From Phycisphaerae bacterium (GTDB lineage Bacteria > Planctomycetota > Phycisphaerae > Phycisphaerales > SM1A02), in the NCBI GenBank assembly GCA_016795065.1, contig JAEUIU010000084.1:1-50731 (forward strand): DNA of 50,731 nucleotides. The letters run 5' to 3'. The notes under the pieces were generated by a model, which searched no databases, was not told the origin of the DNA, and saw only the letters and a list, made by a program, of their open reading frames with translations. Positions 1-8,081 of this stretch are shown in pieces. Position 1 is the first letter of the stretch. Each line of letters opens with the position of its first letter. Both the position numbers and the translations under genes were made by a program.

Positions 1-284
1 AAGCCGCCAAGGCTGGCGATCGGCCTGGAGACTGGGGTGTTCCAACTTGGCGGCAAGTCCCGATGCACGCCGAAACTCAGGCAGCCGTGAAGCGCGCCAA
101 CGGAGGCCCGATCGAACAGCGTCACGACACGTGGCTTGACCCCCCCAAGGACGGCGGCGAAGGAGAGCAGGACAACCGCGGCCAGGCTCACCGATCGCAA
201 TCGCCTGACCCTGCCATGGCGTCGACACAGTTCGCGAAACGCATCGAGCGCGCCCTTCGACTCGAGCGTGGGTGAGGTGGTCAT
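1..284 (-). CDS. Partial membrane protein, unknown function (runs off left edge)
   Basis: An open frame on the minus strand starts with ATG at 284 and stays open for 94 codons to the window edge, so the C-terminus is missing. Codons mostly end in G or C, as in the surrounding genes. The predicted N-terminus is a basic cytoplasmic stretch (residues about 16-31, many Arg) followed by one hydrophobic segment (about residues 33-48) that could anchor or export the protein. No family is recognised. It diverges from the lipoprotein gene at 472. The start lacks a strong Shine-Dalgarno. The alternative is a chance open frame, because the visible part is short. Confidence 0.45.
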   Translation of the reverse strand, partial: MTTSPTLESKGALDAFRELCRRHGRVRRLRSVSLAAVVLLSFAAVLGGVKPRVVTLFDRASVGALHGCLSFGVHRDLPPSWNTPVSRPIASLGG

Positions 285-459
285 GACGGGACATCCTGAG
301 GTACGTGTGGCAACCCGCGTTCATCGACGTCGCGCGTGCAGGCGATGCACATTCCCCGTGTCCGCGTGCGACCGCGAGCAGGCACGCTCCCTGAGACCGG
401 CGTCCATCGCTTTCAGTCCGGAGCTCCGGCAGCCCTCGCCAGCAGGCGTCGGCTGCCGT

Positions 460-465
460 TACGCT
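460..465 (+). promoter_or_regulatory. -10-like hexamer of a probable leaderless transcript
   Basis: TACGCT lies six bases before the ATG at 472. With normal -10 spacing, transcription would start at the A of the start codon. No Shine-Dalgarno is present. The same arrangement recurs at other genes in this window. Confidence 0.4.
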
Positions 466-471
466 TTCCTC

Positions 472-1095
472 ATGCACCGCCGTCCGGCCCTTCCAAAGTT
501 GCTGACATGCTCACTCGTCCTTGTTGCCGGCAGTGTTGCCGCCTGCAAAGGGACAGGGCCGTCCCCTGCCGACACCGCAGCGAGCCAAGCAGCGACTCCG
601 CATTCCGCGCCGCCGGTTGCGGTCGCGGTCTCTGATCCGGCGCTGTCGAACTCGATTACGAACCTTGCCTACAGCGGGAACACCTACTTCGCCGGCTTTC
701 CAACAGAGGCGGGCCTACGCGAGCTGAAGTCCCGCGGTGTCACTCGGATCATCTCCCTCAAGACCAACGAAGAGGTCGCGAAGGCCAAGGGCTTCGACGA
801 GGCAGCCGTGGCGAAGGAACTCGGCATCGAGCTGATCGTCATCCCCGTCTCAGCCAAGTCGTTTCGCCCGGAGGACGTCACCCGCTTCCGCGATGCGTTT
901 GAGGCCTCGAGCGCGCCGGTCCTTGTCCACTGCGGATCGTCCAACACGGTCGGGGGCGTGTGGGCGGCCTATCTCAGCCGATATCGAGGACTCTCCAGTG
1001 GCGACGCCCTCGACGCCGGCCGTGCCGCGGGCCTGAAGTCACCGGACATGACCGAAGCCACCGAACGGGTCCTGTCCACCCCCGTCTCGAATTGA
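472..1095 (+). CDS. Lipoprotein with a DUF442 / dual-specificity-phosphatase-like domain
   Basis: The 207-residue protein begins with a lipoprotein signal ending in VAAC (Cys at about residue 25), so it should be acylated and face the periplasm. After a Ser/Pro/Ala-rich linker comes a domain of the beta-lactamase-hydrolase-like (DUF442) phosphatase family. It has the pattern NLAYSGNTYFAG, then GVTRIISLKT, then the P-loop-like VHCGSSNTVGGVWAAYL. In the family this loop usually reads HC-x4-R; here a Thr stands where the catalytic Arg is expected, so activity is doubtful. ATG 472 was chosen because the signal peptide starts exactly there; a longer upstream frame has no signal or homology. It stands alone before the thioredoxin gene. 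Confidence 0.8.
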   Translation: MHRRPALPKLLTCSLVLVAGSVAACKGTGPSPADTAASQAATPHSAPPVAVAVSDPALSNSITNLAYSGNTYFAGFPTEAGLRELKSRGVTRIISLKTNEEVAKAKGFDEAAVAKELGIELIVIPVSAKSFRPEDVTRFRDAFEASSAPVLVHCGSSNTVGGVWAAYLSRYRGLSSGDALDAGRAAGLKSPDMTEATERVLSTPVSN

Positions 1096-1179
1096 GCACG
1101 CCTCGAAGGCGCGATCGACGTCGCGCCCGCCGGAATGACCTCGCCTCCGTGGTAGCCTGACCCCTTCCGGAGTCCCACC

Positions 1180-2145
1180 ATGCCCCATCGCCCAACGCTC
1201 GCCGTCGTTCTTGCCGCCCTCCCCGTCTGGCTGAGCAATCCGGCCACGTTCGGCAACGCCGGAGATCCCCCCACCGCCGAGAAGACCAGCGCTCCCGCAC
1301 CGGTCTACGACGAGAAGGCCGACGCCGCGAAGGACATCGAGGCGGCCCTCGCCAAGGCGAAGCGCAACCACACCCGGGTCCTCATCCAGTGGGGCGCGAA
1401 CTGGTGCGGCTGGTGCAAGATGCTGCATGCGTTCTGCGCCAGCGAAAAGGACGTCGCCAAGAAGCTGCGCGACGAATACGAAGTCGTCCTCGTCGATGTC
1501 GGCCGCATGGACAAGCATCAGGACCTAGTCAGGAAGTACGGTGCCAGCCTCGACCAGGGCATCCCCTTCCTGACCGTCCTCGGCGAGAAGGGCGAGGTCA
1601 TCACCAACCAGGAAACCGGTTCTCTCGAGAAGCCCAAGGGCACCGAACCGCCAGGCCACGACAAGGCGAAAGTGCTCGACTTCCTCACCAAGCACCAAGC
1701 GCCGGCAATGAAGGCCGACGACGTTCTTGCCTCCGGCCTCGCTCGGGCGAAGGCCGAGGGCAAGCTCCTCTTCCTTCACTTCGGCGCTCCGTGGTGCGGG
1801 TGGTGCCACAAGCTGGAAGATTGGATGGCCAAACCAGAGATCAGCGCGATTCTGGCGAAGGCATTCGTCGACGTGAAGATCGACACGGATCGGATGACTG
1901 GCGGTCAGGCCCTCCTCGATCGGCACTCGGCGGGAAAGAACAGCGGCATTCCTTGGTGCGAGATTCTCGCGGCCGACGGCACCGCGCTGGTCAACTCGAA
2001 TGGCCCCAAGGGCAACATCGGGTTCCCGGCGCAAAGCGAAGAGATCGCGTGGTTCGTCGAAATGCTCAAGAAGTCCGGCGCAAAGCTCAGCCATGACGAC
2101 ATCGCCACCCTCGAGAGATCGTTGGCGGCGAAACCGACTCGCTAA
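1180..2145 (+). CDS. Exported protein with two thioredoxin-like domains
   Basis: The 321-residue protein has an N-terminal hydrophobic export signal (about residues 7-20) and two consecutive thioredoxin-like domains, each with the same CGWC redox motif (Cys76/Cys79 and Cys206/Cys209). Each also has a following IP pair that fits the cis-proline loop (GIPF near 130, GIPW near 260). This layout fits an envelope thiol-disulfide oxidoreductase of the thioredoxin_7/DUF255-like group; the substrate is unknown. The start ATG is preceded by GGAG about nine bases upstream. The gene converges on gapA across a large palindrome that begins at its stop codon. Confidence 0.85.
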   Translation: MPHRPTLAVVLAALPVWLSNPATFGNAGDPPTAEKTSAPAPVYDEKADAAKDIEAALAKAKRNHTRVLIQWGANWCGWCKMLHAFCASEKDVAKKLRDEYEVVLVDVGRMDKHQDLVRKYGASLDQGIPFLTVLGEKGEVITNQETGSLEKPKGTEPPGHDKAKVLDFLTKHQAPAMKADDVLASGLARAKAEGKLLFLHFGAPWCGWCHKLEDWMAKPEISAILAKAFVDVKIDTDRMTGGQALLDRHSAGKNSGIPWCEILAADGTALVNSNGPKGNIGFPAQSEEIAWFVEMLKKSGAKLSHDDIATLERSLAAKPTR

Positions 2146-2342
2146 CACTACAGCGCCCCTTCGATTCGTCGCGAGGGCGAGCTGGGCCTTTGCTGGCCCA
2201 GTTCCAAGGTGGAAGATGCGCTGATTTCGCCTCGAAGGTGTATCCGCAGCGATACACCGAGAGGCGAAATCATGCATCGACGCGGCCAGCGAAGGCCTCC
2301 GCTCGGCCGCATCGGAAGCGAAGGGGCGCTGTAGTGCTTAGC
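2141..2342. repeat. About 200-bp imperfect palindrome with perfect 18-bp ends
   Basis: The ends are perfect inverted copies: CACTACAGCGCCCCTTCG at 2146-2163 and its complement at 2319-2336. Allowing one bulged base, pairing continues outward into GCTAA/TTAGC. Near the centre are nested arms GATTTCGCCTC (2223-2233) with GAGGCGAAATC (2261-2271), and GGTGTATC (2238-2245) with GATACACC (2250-2257). The intervening arms also align, less perfectly. It fills the space between the convergent double-thioredoxin and gapA genes. It could be a bidirectional transcription terminator or a MITE-like non-autonomous element. There is no U-run typical of an intrinsic terminator. Confidence 0.8.
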
Positions 2343-2354
2343 AGGCTCAGGACC

Positions 2355-3374
2355 TCACTTGATCCCGTCGCGCTCGGCCATCATCCGAAGCATGTCGACG
2401 CATCGGCTCGCGTAGCCGAATTCGTTGTCGTACCAGGAGACCACCTTGAAGAAGCGGTCGTTGAGCTGGATGCCGGCCTTGGCATCGAAGATCGAGCTGC
2501 GCGGATCGCTCATGAAGTCGGTCGAGACGACCTCGTCCTCGGTGTAGCCGAGCACGTTCTTGAGGGCGCCTTCGCTGGCAGCCTTCATGGCCGCATTGAC
2601 CGCCTCGAGCGAGGTCGGCTTGCTGGGACGGAAGGTGAGGTCGACGCAGGAGACGTTTGCCGTCGGCACGCGGAAGGACATGCCGGTCAGCTTGCCCTTG
2701 GTCTGCGGCAGACAGAGCGCGACGGCCTTCGCCGCGCCGGTCGAGCTGGGGATGATGTTCATGTACGCGTTCCGGCCGCCGCGCCAATCCTTCTTGCTCG
2801 GTCCGTCCTGGGTCGGCTGGGTCGCGGTCACCGCATGCACGGTGGTCATGAGGCCCTCGTCGAGACCGAAGTTATCCAGGATGACCTTCACCACGGGAGC
2901 GAGGCAGTTGGTGGTGCAGCTCGCGTTGGAGAGGACGGTGTGCTTCGCCGGGTCGTATTGCTCGTGGTTGACCTTGTAGACGAAGGTCGGAACGTCGTCG
3001 GACTTCGTCGGGGCCGAGATGAGCACGCGCTTCGCGCCGGCGGCGATGTGCTTGCGGGCGTCGTCACCGCCGGTGAAGAGACCGGTTGCCTCGAGCACGT
3101 AGTGAACGCCGAGGTCCTTCCAAGGAAGTTGGGCCGGATCCTTGACCGCGGTGCACTTCGTCGCCTTGCCTTCGCAGGTGATCGACTCGCCGCTCACCTG
3201 CACATCCTTGGCGAAGCGACCGTGCGAGGAGTCATGCCGAACGAGGTAGGCGAGGTTGTCGGCGGGCACCAGATCGTTGACGCCGACGAACTCGAAGCCG
3301 CCTTGGGACATGCCGATGCGGTAGACAAGGCGACCGATGCGACCGAAACCGTTGATGGCGACGCGAATGGCCAT
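2355..3374 (-). CDS. gapA: Glyceraldehyde-3-phosphate dehydrogenase
   Basis: This is the glycolytic enzyme that oxidatively phosphorylates glyceraldehyde 3-phosphate to 1,3-bisphosphoglycerate with NAD+. The 339-residue length is normal. The N-terminal Rossmann motif INGFGRIGR is at residues 7-15. Asp34 at the end of the second strand favours NAD over NADP. The catalytic signature SNASCTTNC places the nucleophile at Cys153, and the C-terminal domain is complete. ATG 3374 gives the standard N-terminus MAIRVAINGF. A promoter lies about 50 bases upstream. The same-strand dehydrogenase and epimerase genes are upstream, but the spacing and own promoter suggest independent transcription. Confidence 0.97.
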   Translation of the reverse strand: MAIRVAINGFGRIGRLVYRIGMSQGGFEFVGVNDLVPADNLAYLVRHDSSHGRFAKDVQVSGESITCEGKATKCTAVKDPAQLPWKDLGVHYVLEATGLFTGGDDARKHIAAGAKRVLISAPTKSDDVPTFVYKVNHEQYDPAKHTVLSNASCTTNCLAPVVKVILDNFGLDEGLMTTVHAVTATQPTQDGPSKKDWRGGRNAYMNIIPSSTGAAKAVALCLPQTKGKLTGMSFRVPTANVSCVDLTFRPSKPTSLEAVNAAMKAASEGALKNVLGYTEDEVVSTDFMSDPRSSIFDAKAGIQLNDRFFKVVSWYDNEFGYASRCVDMLRMMAERDGIK

Positions 3375-3425
3375 GGGAGCGTGAATCCTGCAAACAGGTT
3401 GCGACTGGACGACGGAGAATCGATC

Positions 3426-3454
3426 AGGATAGAACCTGCTCGGTGTGCCCGCAA
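3426..3454 (-). promoter_or_regulatory. gapA promoter
   Basis: On the minus strand TTGCGG (3454-3449) and TATCCT (3431-3426) are separated by 17 bases, a good sigma-70-type match. The predicted start is about 45 bases upstream of the gapA ATG. Confidence 0.6.
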
Positions 3455-3497
3455 CGGCAGCGAACGTGGCTCGCCCCGTCGCACCGGCGACCTTCTC

Positions 3498-4364
3498 TCA
3501 GGATTGAGGCGAGGTACGCGATTTCGAGCTCTCGTCGGGGGGCGCACAGGCCGGGATGTATCGAAGATGCCGTGCCAGAAAGAGATCCGCGATCGATGGG
3601 AAGGCGGTGAATATCGCCGCGCCGAGCCGGGCGGAGAAAGACGTCCACACCTCGGCCCGCGGCCGAACAAGGCATCGCACGACCGCCCGAGCGACCCGTT
3701 CGGGCGGTTGAACGAAATAGCTCGGGGCGTGTTCCGCGACCGACGGCCGTCCGGTGCGCTTGGTATCCGCTGCGACCTCGAAGAACTCGGTGGTGGTCGT
3801 CACCGGGTGGACGCTGGAGACCTCGATGCCGTGCTCCTTCAACTCATACCGCATCGAACGGCAGAGCATCGCCTGGGCGGCCTTGGTCGCCGAGTACGGG
3901 CCGTAGCCGGGCAGCGTGAACCTCGCCACGCACGAGCTGCACATGAGAAGGTGCCCCGGCCGGCGCGCCGCAAGGAGCCGTCGCGCGGCGTCCCGGATGA
4001 GATGAGCCGAGGCGAAGAAATTCACCTCAAACATCCTGCGGAACTCGGTCTCGGAGAAGTCGAGCACACGCCGCTCGGCGCCGTAGCCGGCGTTGGCGAA
4101 AACCGCATCGAAGCGGCCGAAGGCGCGATCGGCCTCATCGAGCAGCCGTTCGGTGAAGCCCTCGTCGGTCACATCGCCGACGACGCTCACCACGCGCCGT
4201 CCTAACGATTCGATCACCTTCGCAGCCTCGGCCAGCCGATCGGCGCGGCGACCGGTGATGACGAGATCCATGCCGGCACGGGCGGCCTCAATGGCCGTGG
4301 AGCGGCCGATGCCGGAACTGACTCCGGTCACGACGAACACCCGACCCTCAAGCGGTGCTGACAT
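3498..4364 (-). CDS. Short-chain dehydrogenase/reductase (SDR family)
   Basis: The 288-residue protein is a classical SDR. It has the cofactor motif TGVSSGIG at residues 13-20, NAG at 91-93, and a catalytic set made of Ser143/144 and Tyr157-x3-Lys161 within YSATK. GRRADRL after the second strand (Arg39/Arg40) suggests NADP(H). The substrate cannot be told from sequence. The C-terminus has a hydrophobic stretch resembling membrane-associated SDRs. ATG 4364 was preferred to an in-frame TTG at 4388 because it begins just before the Rossmann strand and lies 20 bases after the upstream epimerase stop. The two genes probably form an operon. Confidence 0.88.
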   Translation of the reverse strand: MSAPLEGRVFVVTGVSSGIGRSTAIEAARAGMDLVITGRRADRLAEAAKVIESLGRRVVSVVGDVTDEGFTERLLDEADRAFGRFDAVFANAGYGAERRVLDFSETEFRRMFEVNFFASAHLIRDAARRLLAARRPGHLLMCSSCVARFTLPGYGPYSATKAAQAMLCRSMRYELKEHGIEVSSVHPVTTTTEFFEVAADTKRTGRPSVAEHAPSYFVQPPERVARAVVRCLVRPRAEVWTSFSARLGAAIFTAFPSIADLFLARHLRYIPACAPPDESSKSRTSPQS

Positions 4365-4384
4365 GGGCCGTAGAGCGTACTGCC

Positions 4385-5335
4385 TCAACCGGCGTGCAGC
4401 GAGAAGCTCGCTTCGTATGGCCGATCGGGAGCCGCTTCCGGCAGATCCAATGCGTCGGAGAGCGCCGCGCCAGGCGCGGTCATCGGCTCAAGGCAGACGA
4501 AGCCCGAGTCCTCTGGCGCGTACACCTGGAGAAAGGTGTAGCCGCCCTCGAATTCGATCCTGGCCCCGCCGAGCGGCGGATGGACGGCAGCGCGGGCGTC
4601 GGCACCGACCCGGAATAGGTCGTCGAAAACATGGCCCGAGAGCGTGCAGGTGCCCTTGGCGTGACGCCCGGTGACCACCATGTGTCCGCGGTCACGCGAG
4701 GGAAGCATGAGCGCATCGAGTTCGATGTGATCGCGATCCGGCAACTGCAGGAGCGTCTCCCGTCGCGCTGCGGTCGGGAACGCCAAGTACGGATGCCAGC
4801 CGAAGGAAATGGGCATCGCCCCGTCAAGCGGTTCGACTCTCGTCGCGACGCGGAGCGTGCGGCCGCCCAACTCGTAACGCACCCTCAGGCGGTGCCGGAA
4901 GGGGTAGCCTCCGAAGAACGGCAGATGCCTGTCCCACTCGAGCGAGGCTTCGGCGACCGCGAGGTCGCCGCATCGCGTCGAAAGCGAACTCCACTCGCCG
5001 AAACGGACGAGCGAGCCATGAATGGGTAACCGGTTGCCGTCCCGCTTCAGCCCGGGGACGCCGGCCACGTCCAGCGCGACGCCCCGCCAGAGACAGCGGT
5101 CGCCGCGCAAGCGATTGGCGAAGGGATAAAGAAGCGGCACGCCACCGGTCTTCGGCTGGCGAGCGAACTCGCGCAGCGGAAGCGGAAGGGCAAGCCGTTC
5201 CATCTCGTCCACTTGCCAAGAGACGGCGCAGAAGCCCAGCGCGGGCGCGACATCCAACCGTGCCCCCTGGCACGAAAGCCGGATGATCTCGGTGCCGAAC
5301 TCCTCGGCGGCAATGCGGACGGCGCTCGCGGTCAT
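4385..5335 (-). CDS. Aldose 1-epimerase family protein (galactose mutarotase-like)
   Basis: The 316-residue protein has the mutarotase fold signatures: YPFANRLRGD (Asn74, Arg75), IHGS with His106, FGWHPYL with His181, and CLEPMTAP with Glu283. In this family these correspond to the substrate-binding Arg, the catalytic His pair and the general base Glu. It should interconvert anomers of a free or phosphorylated hexose; the exact sugar is not visible. The gene is followed after 20 bases by the SDR gene. A TAGACT hexamer six bases before its ATG suggests a leaderless transcript. Confidence 0.88.
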   Translation of the reverse strand: MTASAVRIAAEEFGTEIIRLSCQGARLDVAPALGFCAVSWQVDEMERLALPLPLREFARQPKTGGVPLLYPFANRLRGDRCLWRGVALDVAGVPGLKRDGNRLPIHGSLVRFGEWSSLSTRCGDLAVAEASLEWDRHLPFFGGYPFRHRLRVRYELGGRTLRVATRVEPLDGAMPISFGWHPYLAFPTAARRETLLQLPDRDHIELDALMLPSRDRGHMVVTGRHAKGTCTLSGHVFDDLFRVGADARAAVHPPLGGARIEFEGGYTFLQVYAPEDSGFVCLEPMTAPGAALSDALDLPEAAPDRPYEASFSLHAG

Positions 5336-5341
5336 GCCGGG

Positions 5342-5400
5342 AGTCTACTGCACAGACCACACGTCCACGGGCAATCGGGTGCATGGGCGTCCGGTACACT
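5342..5400. promoter_or_regulatory. Divergent leaderless promoter pair
   Basis: The 71-base gap between the epimerase gene (minus) and the BtpA-family gene (plus) holds two mirror-arranged hexamers. TAGACT on the minus strand (5347-5342) and TACACT on the plus strand (5395-5400) each lie exactly six bases before their start codon. Neither start has a Shine-Dalgarno. Confidence 0.5.
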
Positions 5401-5406
5401 CAGCGC

Positions 5407-6246
5407 ATGACCAGTGCGAGCGATCTCGGGCTCGGCGCCGCCGAACGGGGAACGGCCGCCCTCTTTGGGCGCGATCGAGCCATCGTTGGAATGGTCCATG
5501 TGGGCGCGCTGCCCGGAACCCCGCGGCAGTGCGAATCGCTGGCAGCGATCGTGCGGCGCGCCTGCGACGAGGCGACGCTCCTGGCAAAGGCCGGTTTCGA
5601 CGCCGTCATGCTCGAAAACATGCACGATGTTCCCTATCTTCTGCGCGAGGTCGGACCTGAGATCGTCGCTTCGATGACCGCCATCGCCGGCGCGGTCCGC
5701 TCCGCGGTGAGCGTCCCGTTAGGCATTCAGATTCTCGCCGGCGCGAACCGGGCTGCCCTCGCCGTCGCCCAAGCGACCGGCTGCACGTTCCTTCGCGCCG
5801 AGGGCTTCGCCTTCGCCTCTGTCGCCGACGAGGGGCTCATGGCCGAGGCCGACGCAGGACCGCTCCTCCGTTACCGGGCGGCCATTGGCGCCCAGTCGAT
5901 TCGAATCCTCACCGACATCAAGAAGAAGCACAGTTCGCACGCCATCACCGCCGACGTGACAATCGCCGAGAACGCCGGCGCGGCTGAGTTCTTCGGCGCC
6001 GACGGAATCATCATGACCGGTCCGGCAACCGGCCAGCCCACCGCCCTCGGCGACATCGACGCTGCCCGCCGCGGATGCACGCTGCCGATCCTCGTTGGCA
6101 GCGGCGCGACGGCTGGAACGGTGCGTTCCCTGCTCACCAAGGCGAATGCGGTGATCGTCGGAAGCGACGTGAAGGTGGACGGCTCGTGGCGAAACACGCT
6201 GGACCCAAAGCGCGTTGATGCCTTTGTGCGGGCAGCCCGGGCCTGA
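5407..6246 (+). CDS. BtpA/SgcQ family protein
   Basis: The 279-residue protein is a TIM-barrel-like member of the BtpA family, which includes cyanobacterial BtpA (photosystem I biogenesis) and the sugar-metabolism protein SgcQ. Visible motifs are GMVHVGALPGTP near the N-terminus, FDAVMLENMHDVPY, GIQILAGANRAALAVA, FLRAEGF, and the C-terminal phosphate-binding-like GADGIIMTGPATG and PILVGSGAT. In a non-photosynthetic organism a photosystem role is unlikely, so the function is open; a nucleoside or sugar-phosphate substrate is plausible. ATG 5407 was chosen over 5383 because a TACACT hexamer sits six bases before it. Confidence 0.85.
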   Translation: MTSASDLGLGAAERGTAALFGRDRAIVGMVHVGALPGTPRQCESLAAIVRRACDEATLLAKAGFDAVMLENMHDVPYLLREVGPEIVASMTAIAGAVRSAVSVPLGIQILAGANRAALAVAQATGCTFLRAEGFAFASVADEGLMAEADAGPLLRYRAAIGAQSIRILTDIKKKHSSHAITADVTIAENAGAAEFFGADGIIMTGPATGQPTALGDIDAARRGCTLPILVGSGATAGTVRSLLTKANAVIVGSDVKVDGSWRNTLDPKRVDAFVRAARA

Positions 6247-6275
6247 ATCCGACGGCGGTTGCGCGCCGAGCCCCG

Positions 6276-6281
6276 TATACT
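6276..6281 (+). promoter_or_regulatory. -10 hexamer of probable leaderless transcript
   Basis: TATACT lies six bases before the ATG at 6288 and only about 30 bases after the previous stop codon. There is no Shine-Dalgarno. No convincing -35 element is present at 16-18 bases. Confidence 0.5.
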
Positions 6282-6287
6282 CCGCGA

Positions 6288-7217
6288 ATGCCCGGCTCAT
6301 CGCGCAACATGCAGGTGTGGCTCAACGGTCGTCTCGTCGATGAGGCGGCCGCGATGGTGAGCGTCTATGACCGCGGGTTCCTGTTCGGCGACGGCATCTA
6401 CGAGCTGATCCGCTTCGTCGGTTGCGCTCCCGGTTCGGCGTCCCGGCGGTTCGGCATCGCGATGGACCTGCACGTCGCGCGACTCGCCCGCAGCCTGAAG
6501 CTGGCCCGCATCGAAGGCTTCGACGCCAACGAGTTGCCGAGGATCTGCTCGACCCTCCTCGACGCCAACGGCCTCGACGACGCGGCCGTGTACCTTCAGA
6601 TCACGCGTGGGGCGGGTCCGTCCCGCGCACACATTCCCCAGGGACCGCTCGTCCCGACGGTCTTCGCGGCGGCCACCGTGTGCGAACCACTTGAGCGCTT
6701 CCGCGAACCGGCGGTCGTCAATGCAGTCACGCTCGAGGACCAGCGCTGGAAGCTCTGCCAGATCAAGACCATCAGCCTCATGGGCAACATCCTCGCGTTG
6801 CTTGAAGCCGATGGACGCGGCGCGACCGAAGCGATTCTCCACCGCGACGGTTGGGTCGGCGAGGGCGCCTACACGAATGTTCTCGCCGCCTTCGGCCACA
6901 CTCTGGTGACGCCGCCTGTCGACGACGATCCGCCGATCCTCCACGGCGTCACCCGCGCCGACGCGATTCGCCTCGCGACCGGCGTCGGGCTCAAGGTCGA
7001 GGTGCGCCCGATGCGCCTCGATGAGCTTCGTACTGCCGACGAGATTCTCATTACCTCCAGCCGTCGCTTCGTCAGCGCGATCGGAAACCTCGACGGCAGC
7101 CTCGTCGGCGAGGGCACTGCCGGCCCCGCAGCCCGTTCCCTCTTCCGGGCCCTCCGCGACGAGTGCCTTCACAGGGCAGGCTTCCGCGTGGACCGCACAG
7201 CACCGCAGCCTGCCTAA
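6288..7217 (+). CDS. Class IV PLP-dependent aminotransferase (D-amino acid / branched-chain type)
   Basis: The 309-residue protein has the fold-type IV signatures: DRGFLFGDGIYE (residues 28-39), Arg within LHVARL, the PLP Lys160 in QIKTISLMGN, and EGAYTNV (Glu192). The family includes D-alanine aminotransferase, branched-chain aminotransferase and aminodeoxychorismate lyase. The motif KTISLMGN and overall length suit D-amino acid or branched-chain aminotransferase, but substrate cannot be fixed. It lies 23 bases upstream of the pantothenate kinase gene and is probably co-transcribed with it. Confidence 0.85.
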   Translation: MPGSSRNMQVWLNGRLVDEAAAMVSVYDRGFLFGDGIYELIRFVGCAPGSASRRFGIAMDLHVARLARSLKLARIEGFDANELPRICSTLLDANGLDDAAVYLQITRGAGPSRAHIPQGPLVPTVFAAATVCEPLERFREPAVVNAVTLEDQRWKLCQIKTISLMGNILALLEADGRGATEAILHRDGWVGEGAYTNVLAAFGHTLVTPPVDDDPPILHGVTRADAIRLATGVGLKVEVRPMRLDELRTADEILITSSRRFVSAIGNLDGSLVGEGTAGPAARSLFRALRDECLHRAGFRVDRTAPQPA

Positions 7218-7240
7218 CCATTCGTTCATCGGATCAGCTC

Positions 7241-8056
7241 ATGACCTCCCCTCCCGTTCTCGCAGTCCAGGTCGGCAACACCCGCGTTCAGCTCGGCCTT
7301 CTTCTGGGCGGGATGGCGGAGCAGACATTCCGTTTCGCGAACACCGACATCGCCGCCATCGTCGCCGAGGCGGTGCGCCTCTGGGATGAGATCAAGGACG
7401 AGCCGCAGGCCGCGGTGATGCTGGCCAGCGTCAACGAGAAGGCCGCGGTGCTGATCGAGTCGTCGCTGGAGGACCAGCTCGGCGTCGAGATCTATCGCAT
7501 CGGCGACGACGTTCCCGTTCCGATCGGCGAAGCCCTTGATCCCGAGACGCTGGTCGGCGTCGATCGCCTGCTCAACGCGGCGGCGGCGTGGGACCGGTTG
7601 AAGCAGGCCTGTGTCATCATTGACGCGGGAACGGCCGTCACGGTCGACTTCGTGGATGGCGAAGGCACGTTCCACGGCGGCGCGATCGCCCCGGGACTGG
7701 CCATGCAGCTCAAGGCACTTCATCAGCACACCGATGCCCTGCCGGCGATCGAGTTCCGCAAGCCGACCGGGGAGGCCTGGGGGCGGAACACCGTCGACGC
7801 CATGCTCCGCGGGGTCTACGAGGGGGTCCGCGGACTCGCCTGGCGTCTGGTCGAGCGGTACGCCGAACAATATGGGGCCTTCCCGCTGGTGATCGCGACG
7901 GGGGGTGACGCCGACGCTCTGTTCGGGGAGGACGAATTAGTCAACCGAATCGTGCCTGATTTGACGCTTCAGGGGATGGCTGTCGCCGCCCGACACGCGC
8001 TGGCGGCCGATGAGCGAGACAGCGCCGATGGAGAGTCGGCAGGCGAAGGCGCCTGA
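7241..8056 (+). CDS. coaX: Type III pantothenate kinase
   Basis: CoaX phosphorylates pantothenate in the first step of coenzyme A synthesis. The 271-residue protein has the ASKHA-fold features of the family: VGNTR near the N-terminus, GVDRLLNAAAAW (the GxDR motif), IDAGTAVTVDFVD, and GGAIAPGLAMQLKAL. The residue that is normally Asp in the first phosphate-binding motif (DxGNT) is Gln10 here, which is unusual. The other acidic residue in IDAGTA is kept. ATG 7241 was chosen because upstream starts would overlap the aminotransferase and precede the first beta strand. The end is close to, or overlaps, the GTPase gene. Confidence 0.88.
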   Translation: MTSPPVLAVQVGNTRVQLGLLLGGMAEQTFRFANTDIAAIVAEAVRLWDEIKDEPQAAVMLASVNEKAAVLIESSLEDQLGVEIYRIGDDVPVPIGEALDPETLVGVDRLLNAAAAWDRLKQACVIIDAGTAVTVDFVDGEGTFHGGAIAPGLAMQLKALHQHTDALPAIEFRKPTGEAWGRNTVDAMLRGVYEGVRGLAWRLVERYAEQYGAFPLVIATGGDADALFGEDELVNRIVPDLTLQGMAVAARHALAADERDSADGESAGEGA

Positions 8057-8081
8057 CCCGACCTCGGCGGCTTGTTCCCGC

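Noticed and set aside
2190..4205. 671-codon open frame on the plus strand
   Set aside because: It is antisense to gapA and the SDR gene, which have clear family motifs. The open frame is a by-product of GC-rich codon usage.
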